Shown here: piece after piece, positions 25,073-33,668 of the stretch | Layout: each line of letters starts with the position of its first letter | Position numbering within the stretch: position 1 is the first letter of the stretch | DNA from: Sphingorhabdus sp. EL138 | GTDB lineage: Bacteria > Pseudomonadota > Alphaproteobacteria > Sphingomonadales > Sphingomonadaceae | Direction: 5' to 3' | DNA: 64,000 bases | NCBI RefSeq assembly: GCF_945890115.1 | Contig: NZ_CAMDCK010000015.1 | Coordinates: 1-64,000 of the forward strand | Notes under the pieces: model-generated | What the model was told of the DNA's origin: nothing | Databases searched by the model: none | Seen by the model: only the letters and a program-made list of their open reading frames with translations | Translations under genes and position numbers: made by a program

Positions 25073-26482
25073 ATGACTACCCCCGCCCATCAACGCGACC
25101 TGACGGTCGGTCCAGTGGCTAAGACTTTGTTCCTGTTCGCGCTGCCCTCGCTTGGCGTGAACATTCTCCAGTCGCTGAACCATTCCGTCAATTCGGTGTG
25201 GATCGGTCAATTTTTGGGCGAAGAAGCGCTGGCCGCATCGGCCAATGCAGGGCTCATCATGTTTTTGATGTTCTCCACTTTGTTCGGCTTCACCATGGCG
25301 ACGACGATCCTGATTGGTCAGAATATGGGCCGCCGTGATGTGGAATCTGTCCGCCGTATCATGGGGACGGCATTCGGTATTTTCCTTGCGGCAGGCCTTG
25401 TCACGGCGGCGGCTGGCTGGATATTTGCGCCGCAAATGCTGCGCCTTATGGCAACGCCGGAGACGGTCTACCCGCTGGCGCTTGCCTATTTGCGCGTCAT
25501 TTTCCTATCCATGCCAACCTCGTTCGTGATGGTGCTTGTTGCATCCTCGCTGCGCGGCGTGGGGGATTCGGTGACGCCGTTTTGGAACACAGTGTTGAAC
25601 GTGGTTCTCGATATCATCTTGAACCCGATTTTCATCTTAGGCTTAGGCCCCATACCCGCAATGGGTATCGCTGGGTCGGCGCTTGCAACCATCCTTGCTG
25701 GGGTCATCAGCCTCGGTTTATTGCTGCATAAGGTCTATGCGCGTGACCTGACCATCCGCCTGCGCGGGCACGAGTTGAAATGGCTTCGGCCCGATGCACG
25801 GTTCTTGAAACCGATTGCGCGCATGGGCCTGCCTATGGGCTTGTCGATGATCATCATGTCGGGTTCTGCCGTCGTGATGATTGGCCTCGTCAATCGTGAG
25901 GGCGTGAATACAACTGCGGCATTTGGCGTGATGAATCAGCTGTGGAGCTATGTGCAAATGCCCGCGGTCGCCGTGGGCAGCGCCGTCAGCGCCATGGTCG
26001 CCCAGAATATCGGCGCCAACAAATGGGACCGCGTTGGCCGCATCATATGGTCGGGCATTGGGATTAACCTGCTGCTGGCGGGTGTGTTGATCTTACTCAT
26101 GACCGTGTTCGCTGCGCCATTGCTTGGCCTGTTTCTGTCAGGCGGCAGTCCCGCCATCGATATCGCGATTCACATCAACCACGTCATTGGCTGGACCTTC
26201 GTCCTGATGGGTGTGTCGGTTGTCGTGACCTTTGCGGTGCGCGCGAATGGCGCCGTCGTTGCGCCACTCCTGATCCTGATATTCAGTGCCGTTTTGGTAC
26301 GTTTCAGTGTCGGCTTTGGCCTATATGACCGTTTTGGCGCAGATGCCATTTGGGGGTCGTTTGTTGCGACCGCGATTGCATCTTGCGTCCTGTCGATTGC
26401 TTATTATCTCCATGGCGGATGGAAAAAGGCAAAGGTAATGCCGTCTATAAGTGCGAGCGCCGTGCATGTGGCGCCCGAATAA
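25073..26482 (+). CDS. MATE family multidrug/sodium efflux transporter
   Basis: A 469-residue inner-membrane exporter with about 12 helices in two homologous halves. The N-terminal helix VAKTLFLFALPSLGVNILQSLNHSV and the loop GQFLGEEALAASANAG, as well as NMGRRD after helix 3, are typical of MATE proteins. The second half repeats the pattern (MGLPMGLSMIIMSGSAVVM, QNIGANKWDRV). These pumps expel cationic drugs or metabolites using Na+ or H+ gradients. The gene begins 31 bases after an inverted-repeat element, separating it from valS. The substrate is unknown. Confidence 0.92.
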   Translation: MTTPAHQRDLTVGPVAKTLFLFALPSLGVNILQSLNHSVNSVWIGQFLGEEALAASANAGLIMFLMFSTLFGFTMATTILIGQNMGRRDVESVRRIMGTAFGIFLAAGLVTAAAGWIFAPQMLRLMATPETVYPLALAYLRVIFLSMPTSFVMVLVASSLRGVGDSVTPFWNTVLNVVLDIILNPIFILGLGPIPAMGIAGSALATILAGVISLGLLLHKVYARDLTIRLRGHELKWLRPDARFLKPIARMGLPMGLSMIIMSGSAVVMIGLVNREGVNTTAAFGVMNQLWSYVQMPAVAVGSAVSAMVAQNIGANKWDRVGRIIWSGIGINLLLAGVLILLMTVFAAPLLGLFLSGGSPAIDIAIHINHVIGWTFVLMGVSVVVTFAVRANGAVVAPLLILIFSAVLVRFSVGFGLYDRFGADAIWGSFVATAIASCVLSIAYYLHGGWKKAKVMPSISASAVHVAPE

Positions 26483-26524
26483 TCCGCTGTCTTATGCATG
26501 ATGCATTGTGCCATTGGGAATAGC

Positions 26525-28639
26525 ATGAAACGCAACGTCACCCTGTCGACAGAGTTTGTGAAGCCCAAGCATATCGCGTTGCGCATATGTCAGTTGCTGC
26601 TGGCGCTGTTTGTAGCGGGCAGCATGGCCCATGCGCAGGTTCCCACCCCTGCTGCACCCCAATATGTCCGCGCGTCGATGGAGGCGGAAACGCGCAACCC
26701 TGCGCCCGGTGATATTGTGACGGTCGCGATTGTCATGGACCCGAAACCTGGCTGGCATGATTATTGGGTGAACCCGGGTGATGCCGGAACGCCGCTTGAA
26801 CTGGCGTGGACATTGCCCACTGGCGCACGTGCTGGCCCGATCCGTGCGCCCGTGCCCGAAACGTTGATCGTCAGCGGTTTTATGAACCATATTTACAAAA
26901 TAAAGCACGCCTTTCTCGTGGATCTCAAAATCCCGCAAAGCGCGATTGTTGGGCAGAATTTAGATATCAAAGTCAATGCGCGCTGGTCGGCCTGCTCCGA
27001 TTTGGTCTGCGTACCGGAAAGCGCGACATTGTCCGTACCCCTGACAATTGGCGCAGGGTCGATTGGCAAGTCCGACCGCGCGCGTTTCGATGCGTGGCGC
27101 AGCGCATTGCCCGTGCCGCTGGACCGCAAGGCGCTCTATGCCATTGATGGCAACCGCATTGACATCGCCATTCCCTATCCACGCAGCGCCGATGCAAGCC
27201 GGGTTTGGTTTTTTGCGCAGCGCGAAAATCTGTTCCGCTACGCTGCCCCACAAACTGCGCGGCGCAACGGCGATTGGTTGATTGTCAGCAGTGAAGTCAA
27301 AGCGCCCTTTGACGGCGAGATTGACGGGCTGTTGCGCTTTAACGATGCGCAGGGACTTGGAATACGCGCGACCCCCGGCATTGTCCCAACGGGCGGTGCA
27401 GCCATATCCGTTTTGGGCAAAGGCGCAGCGGCTGAGGGGGAAGAACCGCCGCTCGGTTTTGGCTGGATACTGGCCTTTTCGGTGCTTGGCGGCTTGCTGC
27501 TGAACCTCATGCCTTGCGTATTCCCGATATTGGGATTGAAAGCCTTGAGCCTTGCCAAAATGGGCGGGGATGAGGGCGCGGCGCGGCGTGATGCGGTTGC
27601 GTATACCGTCGGCATCATCCTGAGCTGTCTGGTGGTGGGTGGTATCATGCTGGCCTTGCGCGCCGCGGGCGAAGAGGTGGGCTGGGCATTTCAGTTACAG
27701 GATCCAGCGATTGTGTTGTTGTTGCTGCTGCTCATGGTGGCGGTCACGGCAAATCTGGCAGGGGTGTTCGAAGTCGGCGCTATCGGCGCAGGCGAGACGC
27801 TGACGCGCAAGGGCGGCATGTCAGGATCATTCTGGACAGGCGTGTTGGCGGCTGTTGTAGCCACGCCATGCACGGGGCCGTTTATGGCTGCTGCAATCGG
27901 CGCAGCTTTACTGCTGCCAACGGCTTTGGCATTGTTGATTTTTGCGGGGCTTGGATTTGGTTTGGCGCTGCCCTTCCTTGCCATTGCCTTCATCCCAATT
28001 TTGCGCAAGCGCATGCCGCGTCCTGGCGCATGGATGGTGCGCTTCCGTCAATGGATGGCGGTCCCGATGGCGCTCACCTCCTTGGCGTTGCTATGGCTGC
28101 TTTATCAGCTGGCGGGTTTTAGCGGTTTGCTCATTGGTGGTACGGCGGCGTTCATCATATTGTTGCGGCTGTTTCAACTGGGTCAGAAACAGAAAAGCGG
28201 GTCGCCGCGCAAAATCGTCATTGCGGCCATATTGGGCATAAGTGTTGCGGCATTGCTCATCATGGACAATGCAACCACGGTCGCGCCGGCCCCGCAGCCG
28301 ATGAAAAACGGAAGCCTAGCTTTTGATGAAGCGCGGCTGGCCGCATTGCGTGCAGAGGGCAAACCTGTGTTTCTCTACTTCACCGCCGACTGGTGTGTGA
28401 CGTGCAAAGTGAATGAGAAGGCTGCGATCGACCGCACAGAAACCAGCACGGCCTTTGCCAAAGCAGGCATCCAGACGATGGTGGGGGATTACACGCGCAG
28501 GGATGCCGATATCACCCGCTTTTTGGCGAAGCATGGCCGTTCCGGCGTGCCATTATATCTATATTATCCACCAAATGCCGACGCGCGGGTCTTGCCACAG
28601 ATCTTGACCGTGAACGACCTGACGGCGCTTTCGAAGTAA
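26525..28639 (+). CDS. DsbD-like thiol:disulfide interchange protein (ScsB/DsbD family)
   Basis: A membrane reductase of about 704 residues that carries electrons from cytoplasmic thioredoxin to the periplasm. A signal peptide is followed by the periplasmic alpha-type domain (about residues 30-300) with paired Cys in WSACSDLVCVPES. Eight membrane helices follow, with LMPCVFPILGLKAL and VVATPCTGPFMAAA holding the two transmembrane Cys. The C-terminal thioredoxin domain has the motif WCVTCKVNEKAA. All three Cys pairs are present, so it is likely active. ATG 26525 follows GGGAA; ATG 26498 is a longer alternative. Candidate clients include cytochrome c and oxidase maturation. Confidence 0.93.
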   Translation: MKRNVTLSTEFVKPKHIALRICQLLLALFVAGSMAHAQVPTPAAPQYVRASMEAETRNPAPGDIVTVAIVMDPKPGWHDYWVNPGDAGTPLELAWTLPTGARAGPIRAPVPETLIVSGFMNHIYKIKHAFLVDLKIPQSAIVGQNLDIKVNARWSACSDLVCVPESATLSVPLTIGAGSIGKSDRARFDAWRSALPVPLDRKALYAIDGNRIDIAIPYPRSADASRVWFFAQRENLFRYAAPQTARRNGDWLIVSSEVKAPFDGEIDGLLRFNDAQGLGIRATPGIVPTGGAAISVLGKGAAAEGEEPPLGFGWILAFSVLGGLLLNLMPCVFPILGLKALSLAKMGGDEGAARRDAVAYTVGIILSCLVVGGIMLALRAAGEEVGWAFQLQDPAIVLLLLLLMVAVTANLAGVFEVGAIGAGETLTRKGGMSGSFWTGVLAAVVATPCTGPFMAAAIGAALLLPTALALLIFAGLGFGLALPFLAIAFIPILRKRMPRPGAWMVRFRQWMAVPMALTSLALLWLLYQLAGFSGLLIGGTAAFIILLRLFQLGQKQKSGSPRKIVIAAILGISVAALLIMDNATTVAPAPQPMKNGSLAFDEARLAALRAEGKPVFLYFTADWCVTCKVNEKAAIDRTETSTAFAKAGIQTMVGDYTRRDADITRFLAKHGRSGVPLYLYYPPNADARVLPQILTVNDLTALSK

Positions 28640-28801
28640 AACCCGGGTGAATTTGCCATTTTAAAGTGGCGCTTACGGCCCCGCGCTGATGGGCTTTCGC
28701 GCCACAAGGTGCAACAAAAGCGGAGGTTGCGCGCCTAAAGCCTTTATCTGTGGGCAAATTGGCTGTATTGGCGGTGCCGAACATCACAAGGAGTATCGAC
28801 T

Positions 28802-29347
28802 ATCGCCACCCCGCCGACCCGGCGCGCTATGACCCCACCTGTAAAAAGTGGACCGCGCTACAATAATCTAATCGCCGTTGAAAAAGTGCGGGTCATTGAT
28901 GATGACGGCGAGAATTTGGGTGTCATGTATACCCGCGAGGCGATAGCGCAGGCTGGCGAAGTTGGGCTCGATCTGGTGGAAGTTTCCCCGAACGCTGATC
29001 CCCCCGTGTGCAAATTTCTGGACATCGGCAAGTTCAAATATGAGGCCCAGAAAAAGGCTAATTTGGCCCGCAAGAGCCAGAAAACGCAGGAAATCAAAGA
29101 AATCAAGATGCGTCCAAACATCGATGACCATGACTATATGGTCAAGATGAAGAAGGTGGCTGAGTTCATCGAAGAAGGGGACAAGGTCAAGATCACGCTG
29201 CGTTTCCGTGGCCGGGAATTGGCGCACCAACAATTGGGTATGATATTGCTGCAACGCGTTCAGGCCGATACGACCGAGACCGCAAAAATCGAAGCGCATC
29301 CCCGCATGGAAGGTCGTCAAATGCTGATGGTGCTGTCGCCCAAATAG
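28802..29347 (+). CDS. infC: Translation initiation factor IF-3, probably with an ATC start codon
   Basis: IF-3 binds the 30S subunit and checks start-codon choice. The N-terminal domain ([19 protein letters not shown]) and C-terminal domain ([33 protein letters not shown]) are both intact. The first ATG (28829) has no ribosome-binding site, whereas an AAGGAG at 28788-28793 lies 8 bases before an in-frame ATC at 28802. Non-ATG starts are the classic autoregulatory feature of infC (AUU in E. coli), so ATC is the better start and gives 181 residues. From 28829 the protein would be 172. The gap of about 160 bases upstream holds small stems but no gene. Confidence 0.93.
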   Translation: MATPPTRRAMTPPVKSGPRYNNLIAVEKVRVIDDDGENLGVMYTREAIAQAGEVGLDLVEVSPNADPPVCKFLDIGKFKYEAQKKANLARKSQKTQEIKEIKMRPNIDDHDYMVKMKKVAEFIEEGDKVKITLRFRGRELAHQQLGMILLQRVQADTTETAKIEAHPRMEGRQMLMVLSPK

Positions 29348-29354
29348 GGCGCAG

Positions 29355-30110
29355 TCACCAGATGGCTTGCCGAATCAGTTCGGCACCAATCAATACCATC
29401 AATAGACTGATGATGATGTTGAATCGCGCGGGCGAAACACGTTTGACTAGGCGCACCCCCGCCAATGTGCTCAAGATGGCAAGCGGCAGGAAGATCGCCG
29501 TCAACGTCATATTCTGCACGTTGAACTGCCCCAAAGCGGCATAAGCGGGCACTTTCAACCAGTTGATGATCGCAAAGAATATCGACGACGTGCCGATGAA
29601 CACCAGATGCGGGAAATTACGCGACAGCGCCCAAATCTGAAACGGTGGCCCGCCGGCATGGGCAATCTGGCTGGTAAAGCCCGCTAAACCGCCCATGATC
29701 GTCCCTAGCCATTCCGGTGCCGGGCCAGAAAGCTTCACAGGGCGGCCAAGCAGGGGCAGCAGGCGATAGGTGCCAAAGGCCAAGGCAATGACACCTACAA
29801 AGCCGCGCACGGCGTCTGCGGGAATAACCGAGGCGAGATACCAGCCAAGGAATATGCCCACGACCGCGCCGGGCAAGGTGAACCATAATGTGCGGGCGTC
29901 GTAACTGCGCCGGAACGCCCAGACGCTGACAATATCTTGCACCATGAGAATGGGTAACAACATTCCGGCGGCAGCGACGGGGTCCATGACCAATGCTAGC
30001 AACGGGATCGCGGCCGCCCCCAGCCCAGCAAAGCCGCCTTTAGCCAGCCCCACCAAGATGACGGCGGCGCCAGCGACAAGGTAAAACAGGATATCCGTCG
30101 GCAGGTTCAA
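29355..30110 (-). CDS. TauE/SafE family anion exporter
   Basis: A 251-residue inner-membrane protein with about eight helices. The family repeats are visible: the N-terminal GLAKGGFAGLGAAAIPLLAL and the second-half GGLAGFTSQIAHAGGPPFQIW. Members export sulfite or organosulfonates or act in taurine and sulfoacetate use. The start is TTG 30110, which overlaps the SURF1 stop (TTGA). A longer reading frame through SURF1 is open but begins inside that gene. Being the last gene of the cytochrome oxidase operon, it may be only loosely connected to respiration. Confidence 0.88.
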   Translation of the reverse strand: MNLPTDILFYLVAGAAVILVGLAKGGFAGLGAAAIPLLALVMDPVAAAGMLLPILMVQDIVSVWAFRRSYDARTLWFTLPGAVVGIFLGWYLASVIPADAVRGFVGVIALAFGTYRLLPLLGRPVKLSGPAPEWLGTIMGGLAGFTSQIAHAGGPPFQIWALSRNFPHLVFIGTSSIFFAIINWLKVPAYAALGQFNVQNMTLTAIFLPLAILSTLAGVRLVKRVSPARFNIIISLLMVLIGAELIRQAIW

Positions 30111-30688
30111 GACGCCTTGGTGCGCTTTCGAACCGCGAGGATGTAGATGATGGTCGCAGCGGCGGCAAAAATGAACCACTGGATGGCATATAGCAGATGG
30201 TTGTTGGGAATCTGGCGCGGAGATGGCTCCGCCAATATCTCCAAACCAGCGACCGCGTCTGTCGAAACCAGTTTGATCAGCTGCGCTCCGCTGGGCGCGA
30301 TAATACCCTCAACGGGGCCGCCGTCCCATTTTGGTGATTGCGGCCGTTCGGACCAGCCAAAGGCCACTTTGGCATCAGGGCCGCCTGCTGCGTCAGTCCG
30401 GCAAGAGGCGACATGGGCAAAGCCTGCTTTGTCCGCAGCATTTGAACCCGATACGGTCTCAATCTTCACCACACGCACGCAATTAAGGCTGGAGCGGCGA
30501 AACAATGGCAATGCCGCAGGGTCGGGAACCGTTGGCCATGCCACGGCTGGCAATCCCACCGCCGATTCATAACGTGACAGCATTGCGTCTTTCTGTTCCT
30601 TGCGTTGCAATTGCCAGATACCAAGGCCAATCATCGTGGCAACGGCAAGGGCAACCAATAAGGTTGGAATGACGGGTAGGCGGTTCAT
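30107..30688 (-). CDS. SURF1 family cytochrome oxidase assembly protein
   Basis: A 193-residue protein with two membrane helices, at about residues 8-25 and 166-185, around a periplasmic domain. The helix-1 end IGLGIWQLQRKEQKD and the C-terminal NNHLLYAIQWFIFAAAA are the SURF1 hallmarks. SURF1 delivers heme a to subunit I of aa3 oxidase. The gene overlaps DUF983 upstream by four bases (ATGA) and the TauE gene downstream, so it sits firmly in the operon. It is shorter than many SURF1 proteins, with a reduced middle segment. Confidence 0.9.
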   Translation of the reverse strand: MNRLPVIPTLLVALAVATMIGLGIWQLQRKEQKDAMLSRYESAVGLPAVAWPTVPDPAALPLFRRSSLNCVRVVKIETVSGSNAADKAGFAHVASCRTDAAGGPDAKVAFGWSERPQSPKWDGGPVEGIIAPSGAQLIKLVSTDAVAGLEILAEPSPRQIPNNHLLYAIQWFIFAAAATIIYILAVRKRTKAS

Positions 30689-31071
30689 AGCAGATCACTC
30701 TTTCCAGCTTCGCGCGCGCGGTTGCGATGCTCCGCCGCCAAAAGCGCGGCTTTCGCCATGCGCAAGGTTATGACGGTCAGCGCCGCTGTAAACGGTACCC
30801 AAATGAGGACATGGACCCAAAAGGGAGGCCGAAACACAGAATCGACGACCAATGCCAGTATGATGATCAACGTGCCAATAACCATTGTGAGTAACGCAGC
30901 GGGACCATCACCAACATTATAGCTGCTGAAATCAAGGCCGCAGTTTGCGCAACTGTCGGCGAACTGCCCCAGTCCAGCGAACAGGGTTTTGTGCCCACAT
31001 TGGGGACAGAGACCAAAAAGGGCAGCCTTAGCAATGCTGGGCTGCCCTTCTATGGATTGTTCTGGCGTCAT
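30685..31071 (-). CDS. DUF983 protein with zinc ribbon
   Basis: A 128-residue protein that begins with a zinc-ribbon-like region (CPQCGHKTLFAGL, then CANCGLDFS) and is followed by two membrane helices. DUF983 genes are regularly found in alphaproteobacterial cytochrome oxidase operons, between the subunit III and SURF1 genes as here; the molecular role is unknown but assembly-related by position. It begins immediately after the ctaE stop and overlaps SURF1. Confidence 0.9.
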   Translation of the reverse strand: MTPEQSIEGQPSIAKAALFGLCPQCGHKTLFAGLGQFADSCANCGLDFSSYNVGDGPAALLTMVIGTLIIILALVVDSVFRPPFWVHVLIWVPFTAALTVITLRMAKAALLAAEHRNRAREAGKSDLL

Positions 31072-31959
31072 TTACGCGTGCACTGGTGCGCCCCAGCCAC
31101 CCCAGATGTAAATGGTAATGAAGAGGAACAGCCAGACGACATCGACAAAATGCCAATACCATGCGGCGGCCTCAAAACCGAAATGCTGCTTGGGCGTGAA
31201 ATGGCCTTTATAGGTACGCGCAAGGCACACCGCCAAGAAGATCGTCCCAACAATGACGTGGAAGCCATGGAAACCCGTCGCCATGTAAAAGGCCGTACCA
31301 TAATTCAATCCGCCAAAAGGAAAGGGCGCGACGGCATATTCATACGCCTGAATCCCGCTGAACAACACGCCGAGCAATATGGTCGCCCACAGGCCTTTCT
31401 TCAGACCTTCGCGGTCGCCATGGATCAGCGCATGGTGCGCCCACGTCACGGTGGTACCGGAGCATAAGAGGATAAGCGTGTTGAGCAAAGGAAGCTTCAT
31501 CGAGTCGAGAACTTCCAATCCCTTTGGCGGCCACTGCATCAACGCGGCAGCACCTTCTTGGCCGATCAGGTTAGTGACCGTAAACGCGTGCGTTTCGGGG
31601 TCTATGACGAGTTCCAGCGGTACCGGGAACAAGGCATAGTCAAACCATGCCCAGAACCAGCCAACGAAGAACATGACTTCGGACGCAATGAACATGATCA
31701 TACCGTAGCGTAGGTGCAATTGCACCACGGGCGTATGGTCACCCGATTGCGCCTCATGCACAACATCTGCCCACCAAGCGTAGAATGTGTAGATAACGGC
31801 AATCAAGCCAACGCCAAAAACCAAGCTGCCATAGCTGAACTGTTCGGGATGCATCCACATCACCAAACCAAAAAACATCGTCAGGGCCGAAAACGATCCC
31901 AATATCGGCGTAATGCTTGGTGGCAAAATATGATAATCGTGATTCTTGGCACCCGCCAT
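31072..31959 (-). CDS. ctaE: Cytochrome c oxidase subunit III
   Basis: A core subunit of the aa3-type terminal oxidase with seven membrane helices and 295 residues. Family motifs are visible: HILPPSITPILGS at the N-terminus, SEVMFFVGWFWAWF, and FHVIVGTIFLAVCL near the end. It stabilises the oxidase and its proton uptake. ATG 31959 follows GGGA and begins MAGAKNHDYH; an upstream TTG is less likely. The gene follows ctaG by 30 bases or so on the same strand. Confidence 0.96.
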   Translation of the reverse strand: MAGAKNHDYHILPPSITPILGSFSALTMFFGLVMWMHPEQFSYGSLVFGVGLIAVIYTFYAWWADVVHEAQSGDHTPVVQLHLRYGMIMFIASEVMFFVGWFWAWFDYALFPVPLELVIDPETHAFTVTNLIGQEGAAALMQWPPKGLEVLDSMKLPLLNTLILLCSGTTVTWAHHALIHGDREGLKKGLWATILLGVLFSGIQAYEYAVAPFPFGGLNYGTAFYMATGFHGFHVIVGTIFLAVCLARTYKGHFTPKQHFGFEAAAWYWHFVDVVWLFLFITIYIWGGWGAPVHA

Positions 31960-31996
31960 GGTCAATTCCCTGTAGTCTTATCGATTAACAAATGTC

Positions 31997-32563
31997 TTAG
32001 CTACCGTTCGCCGTCTGGTCCACCGTGTTTGGCTTCTCCACCGGATAGAAAGTATAGCTAAGTGTGATTTCTTCAATGTCTTTGGTTTCCGGGTCGGTCA
32101 TAATCTTGGGATCGACATAGAATAAGACCGGCATACGGACCTGTTCACCCGGTTTCAGTGTCTGCTCGGTAAAACAGAAGCACTGAATCTTGTTGAAATA
32201 CTGACCGGCAAGCGCTGGCGTCACGTTGAACGTGGCGGTGCCAGTGACTGGCTCGTTCGAGAGATTCTTGGCAATATAAATCGACATATCCTTCGCGCCG
32301 ATGCTGACAGTGTCGGTCGGACGCTCGGGTTTAAATTCCCAAGGTAAGTCGCCCCGATGGTTAGCATCAAAGCGCACCACGATTGTTTTGTTGGAAACTG
32401 CAACAGTAGCCGCCTGCGCAGCGTCCACGCGCATGGTTGTGCCGCCAAAGCCAGTGACCTGACAGAATAAACGATACAAAGGCACCGCAGCAAAACCAAC
32501 ACCGACCATGGATACTGCAAGCGCCGCCGCCAAAAATCCGGTTTTTGCGTTAGAAATAGCCAT
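31997..32563 (-). CDS. ctaG: Cytochrome c oxidase assembly protein CtaG (Cox11)
   Basis: The copper chaperone that inserts CuB into oxidase subunit I. The 188-residue protein has one N-terminal helix followed by a periplasmic beta domain with the copper site QCFCFTEQTLKPGE. YRLFCQVTGFGG just after the helix is also family-typical. ATG 32563 is chosen because it overlaps the stop of the preceding small gene (TGATG) and begins directly before the membrane helix; a longer frame from 32614 would run through that gene. Confidence 0.95.
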   Translation of the reverse strand: MAISNAKTGFLAAALAVSMVGVGFAAVPLYRLFCQVTGFGGTTMRVDAAQAATVAVSNKTIVVRFDANHRGDLPWEFKPERPTDTVSIGAKDMSIYIAKNLSNEPVTGTATFNVTPALAGQYFNKIQCFCFTEQTLKPGEQVRMPVLFYVDPKIMTDPETKDIEEITLSYTFYPVEKPNTVDQTANGS

Positions 32564-32718
32564 CAGCCCCAGACTCCCACTTTCACCACAGTGATTAAGA
32601 AGAACAAGATGCACAATCCGACCAAAGCAACGCCCATGACGCGTGCGCGTCCCGCTTGGCGTTTGCGGATAAGTGCCGTTTCTTCGACGGTGTAAGCAGA
32701 CGGCTCATTAGGGGTCAT
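32563..32718 (-). CDS. CoxF-like small membrane protein of the oxidase operon
   Basis: A 51-residue protein, too short for many gene callers. The polar N-terminus ([20 protein letters not shown]) includes a basic RKRQAGRAR cluster. One membrane helix follows ([19 protein letters not shown]). Its ATG overlaps the ctaB stop by ATGA and its stop overlaps the ctaG ATG (TGATG), so translation is coupled at both ends. Size, position between ctaB and ctaG, and the FFLITVVK helix match the small CoxF-type gene found there in other alphaproteobacteria. The role is unknown. Confidence 0.82.
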   Translation of the reverse strand: MTPNEPSAYTVEETALIRKRQAGRARVMGVALVGLCILFFLITVVKVGVWG

Positions 32719-33620
32719 GATATTAGCATCCGGTCAAAGGCGAAAATGGCAAAAAGGAGAAACAGGTAAAGGATCGAGAAAGCAAAAAGTTGCTTTTCCG
32801 GCTTCATCGCGGCTGCATCAGTGGCCTCGTTTTTCCAGACGCGGTAGGCCAGACCCAAGAATAGGACGTTTAGCACGACAGCAGCGACGCCATAGACCCA
32901 CCCGGTTTCAGCCAAAGCGAAAGGCAATATCGCCGTCGCCGCCATTGGGAAGCTGTAGCCGAATATCTGGTTACGCGTGACCCGTTGCCCCTTCACATTG
33001 GGCAGCATCGGAATTCCAGCAGCGCCGTAATCCGTTTTCATAAACAATGCGAGCGCCCAGAAATGCGGCGGTGTCCACAAGAAGATGATCGCGAAAAGCA
33101 GGACTGGCATCAGCGTAACGTCGCCCGTTACCGCCGCCCATCCGATGACAGGGGGAAATGCACCCGCAGCGCCGCCGATAACGATGTTCTGCGGCGTATT
33201 GGGCTTCAACCAGATGGTGTAGACAATCGCGTAAAAGAAAATCGAGAAAGCCAGCAGGCCAGCGCATAACCAATTGACCGCAACGCCCATGATGCCGACA
33301 GAAAAAGCCGCAAGGCCAATGCCAAAGTTCAGCGCAGACGCGCGGTCCATTCGGCCCGCAGGAAGCGGACGTCCCGCCGTCCGTGCCATTTTGGCGTCAA
33401 TATCTGCTTCGAAATATTGGTTCAGCGCACCGCAGGCACCCGCCCCCAGAGCAAGGCAGAGTATCGCGGTAAAACCGATCACCGGATGAATGCTACCCGG
33501 TGCGGCCAATAATCCACAAAGCGCTGTGAACACGACAAGCGACATGACCCGTGGCTTAGTCAAAGCCCAGAAATCGCGCCACTCGGCTGGCAAAATGATG
33601 TCACGCGCTGCGGTTGTCAT
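32715..33620 (-). CDS. ctaB: Protoheme IX farnesyltransferase (heme O synthase)
   Basis: This enzyme adds a farnesyl tail to heme b to make heme O, the precursor of the heme a used by aa3 oxidase. The 301-residue UbiA-type membrane protein has about nine helices with the prenyl-diphosphate-binding motif [12 protein letters not shown] and a second [17 protein letters not shown] segment. ATG 33620 starts at the usual position; an earlier TTG is unlikely. It lies about 50 bases after ctaD, and its stop overlaps the CoxF-like start. Confidence 0.95.
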   Translation of the reverse strand: MTTAARDIILPAEWRDFWALTKPRVMSLVVFTALCGLLAAPGSIHPVIGFTAILCLALGAGACGALNQYFEADIDAKMARTAGRPLPAGRMDRASALNFGIGLAAFSVGIMGVAVNWLCAGLLAFSIFFYAIVYTIWLKPNTPQNIVIGGAAGAFPPVIGWAAVTGDVTLMPVLLFAIIFLWTPPHFWALALFMKTDYGAAGIPMLPNVKGQRVTRNQIFGYSFPMAATAILPFALAETGWVYGVAAVVLNVLFLGLAYRVWKNEATDAAAMKPEKQLFAFSILYLFLLFAIFAFDRMLIS

Positions 33621-33668
33621 GCCTGTTCCCAAACGTTCGAGACGTTCAAAGCGGCGAACCGCCGCCGG

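Noticed and set aside
28640-28801. Possible structured leader or riboswitch before infC
   Set aside because: Only one 7-bp stem (GTGGCGC/GCGCCAC) with a large loop is visible; no known riboswitch core.
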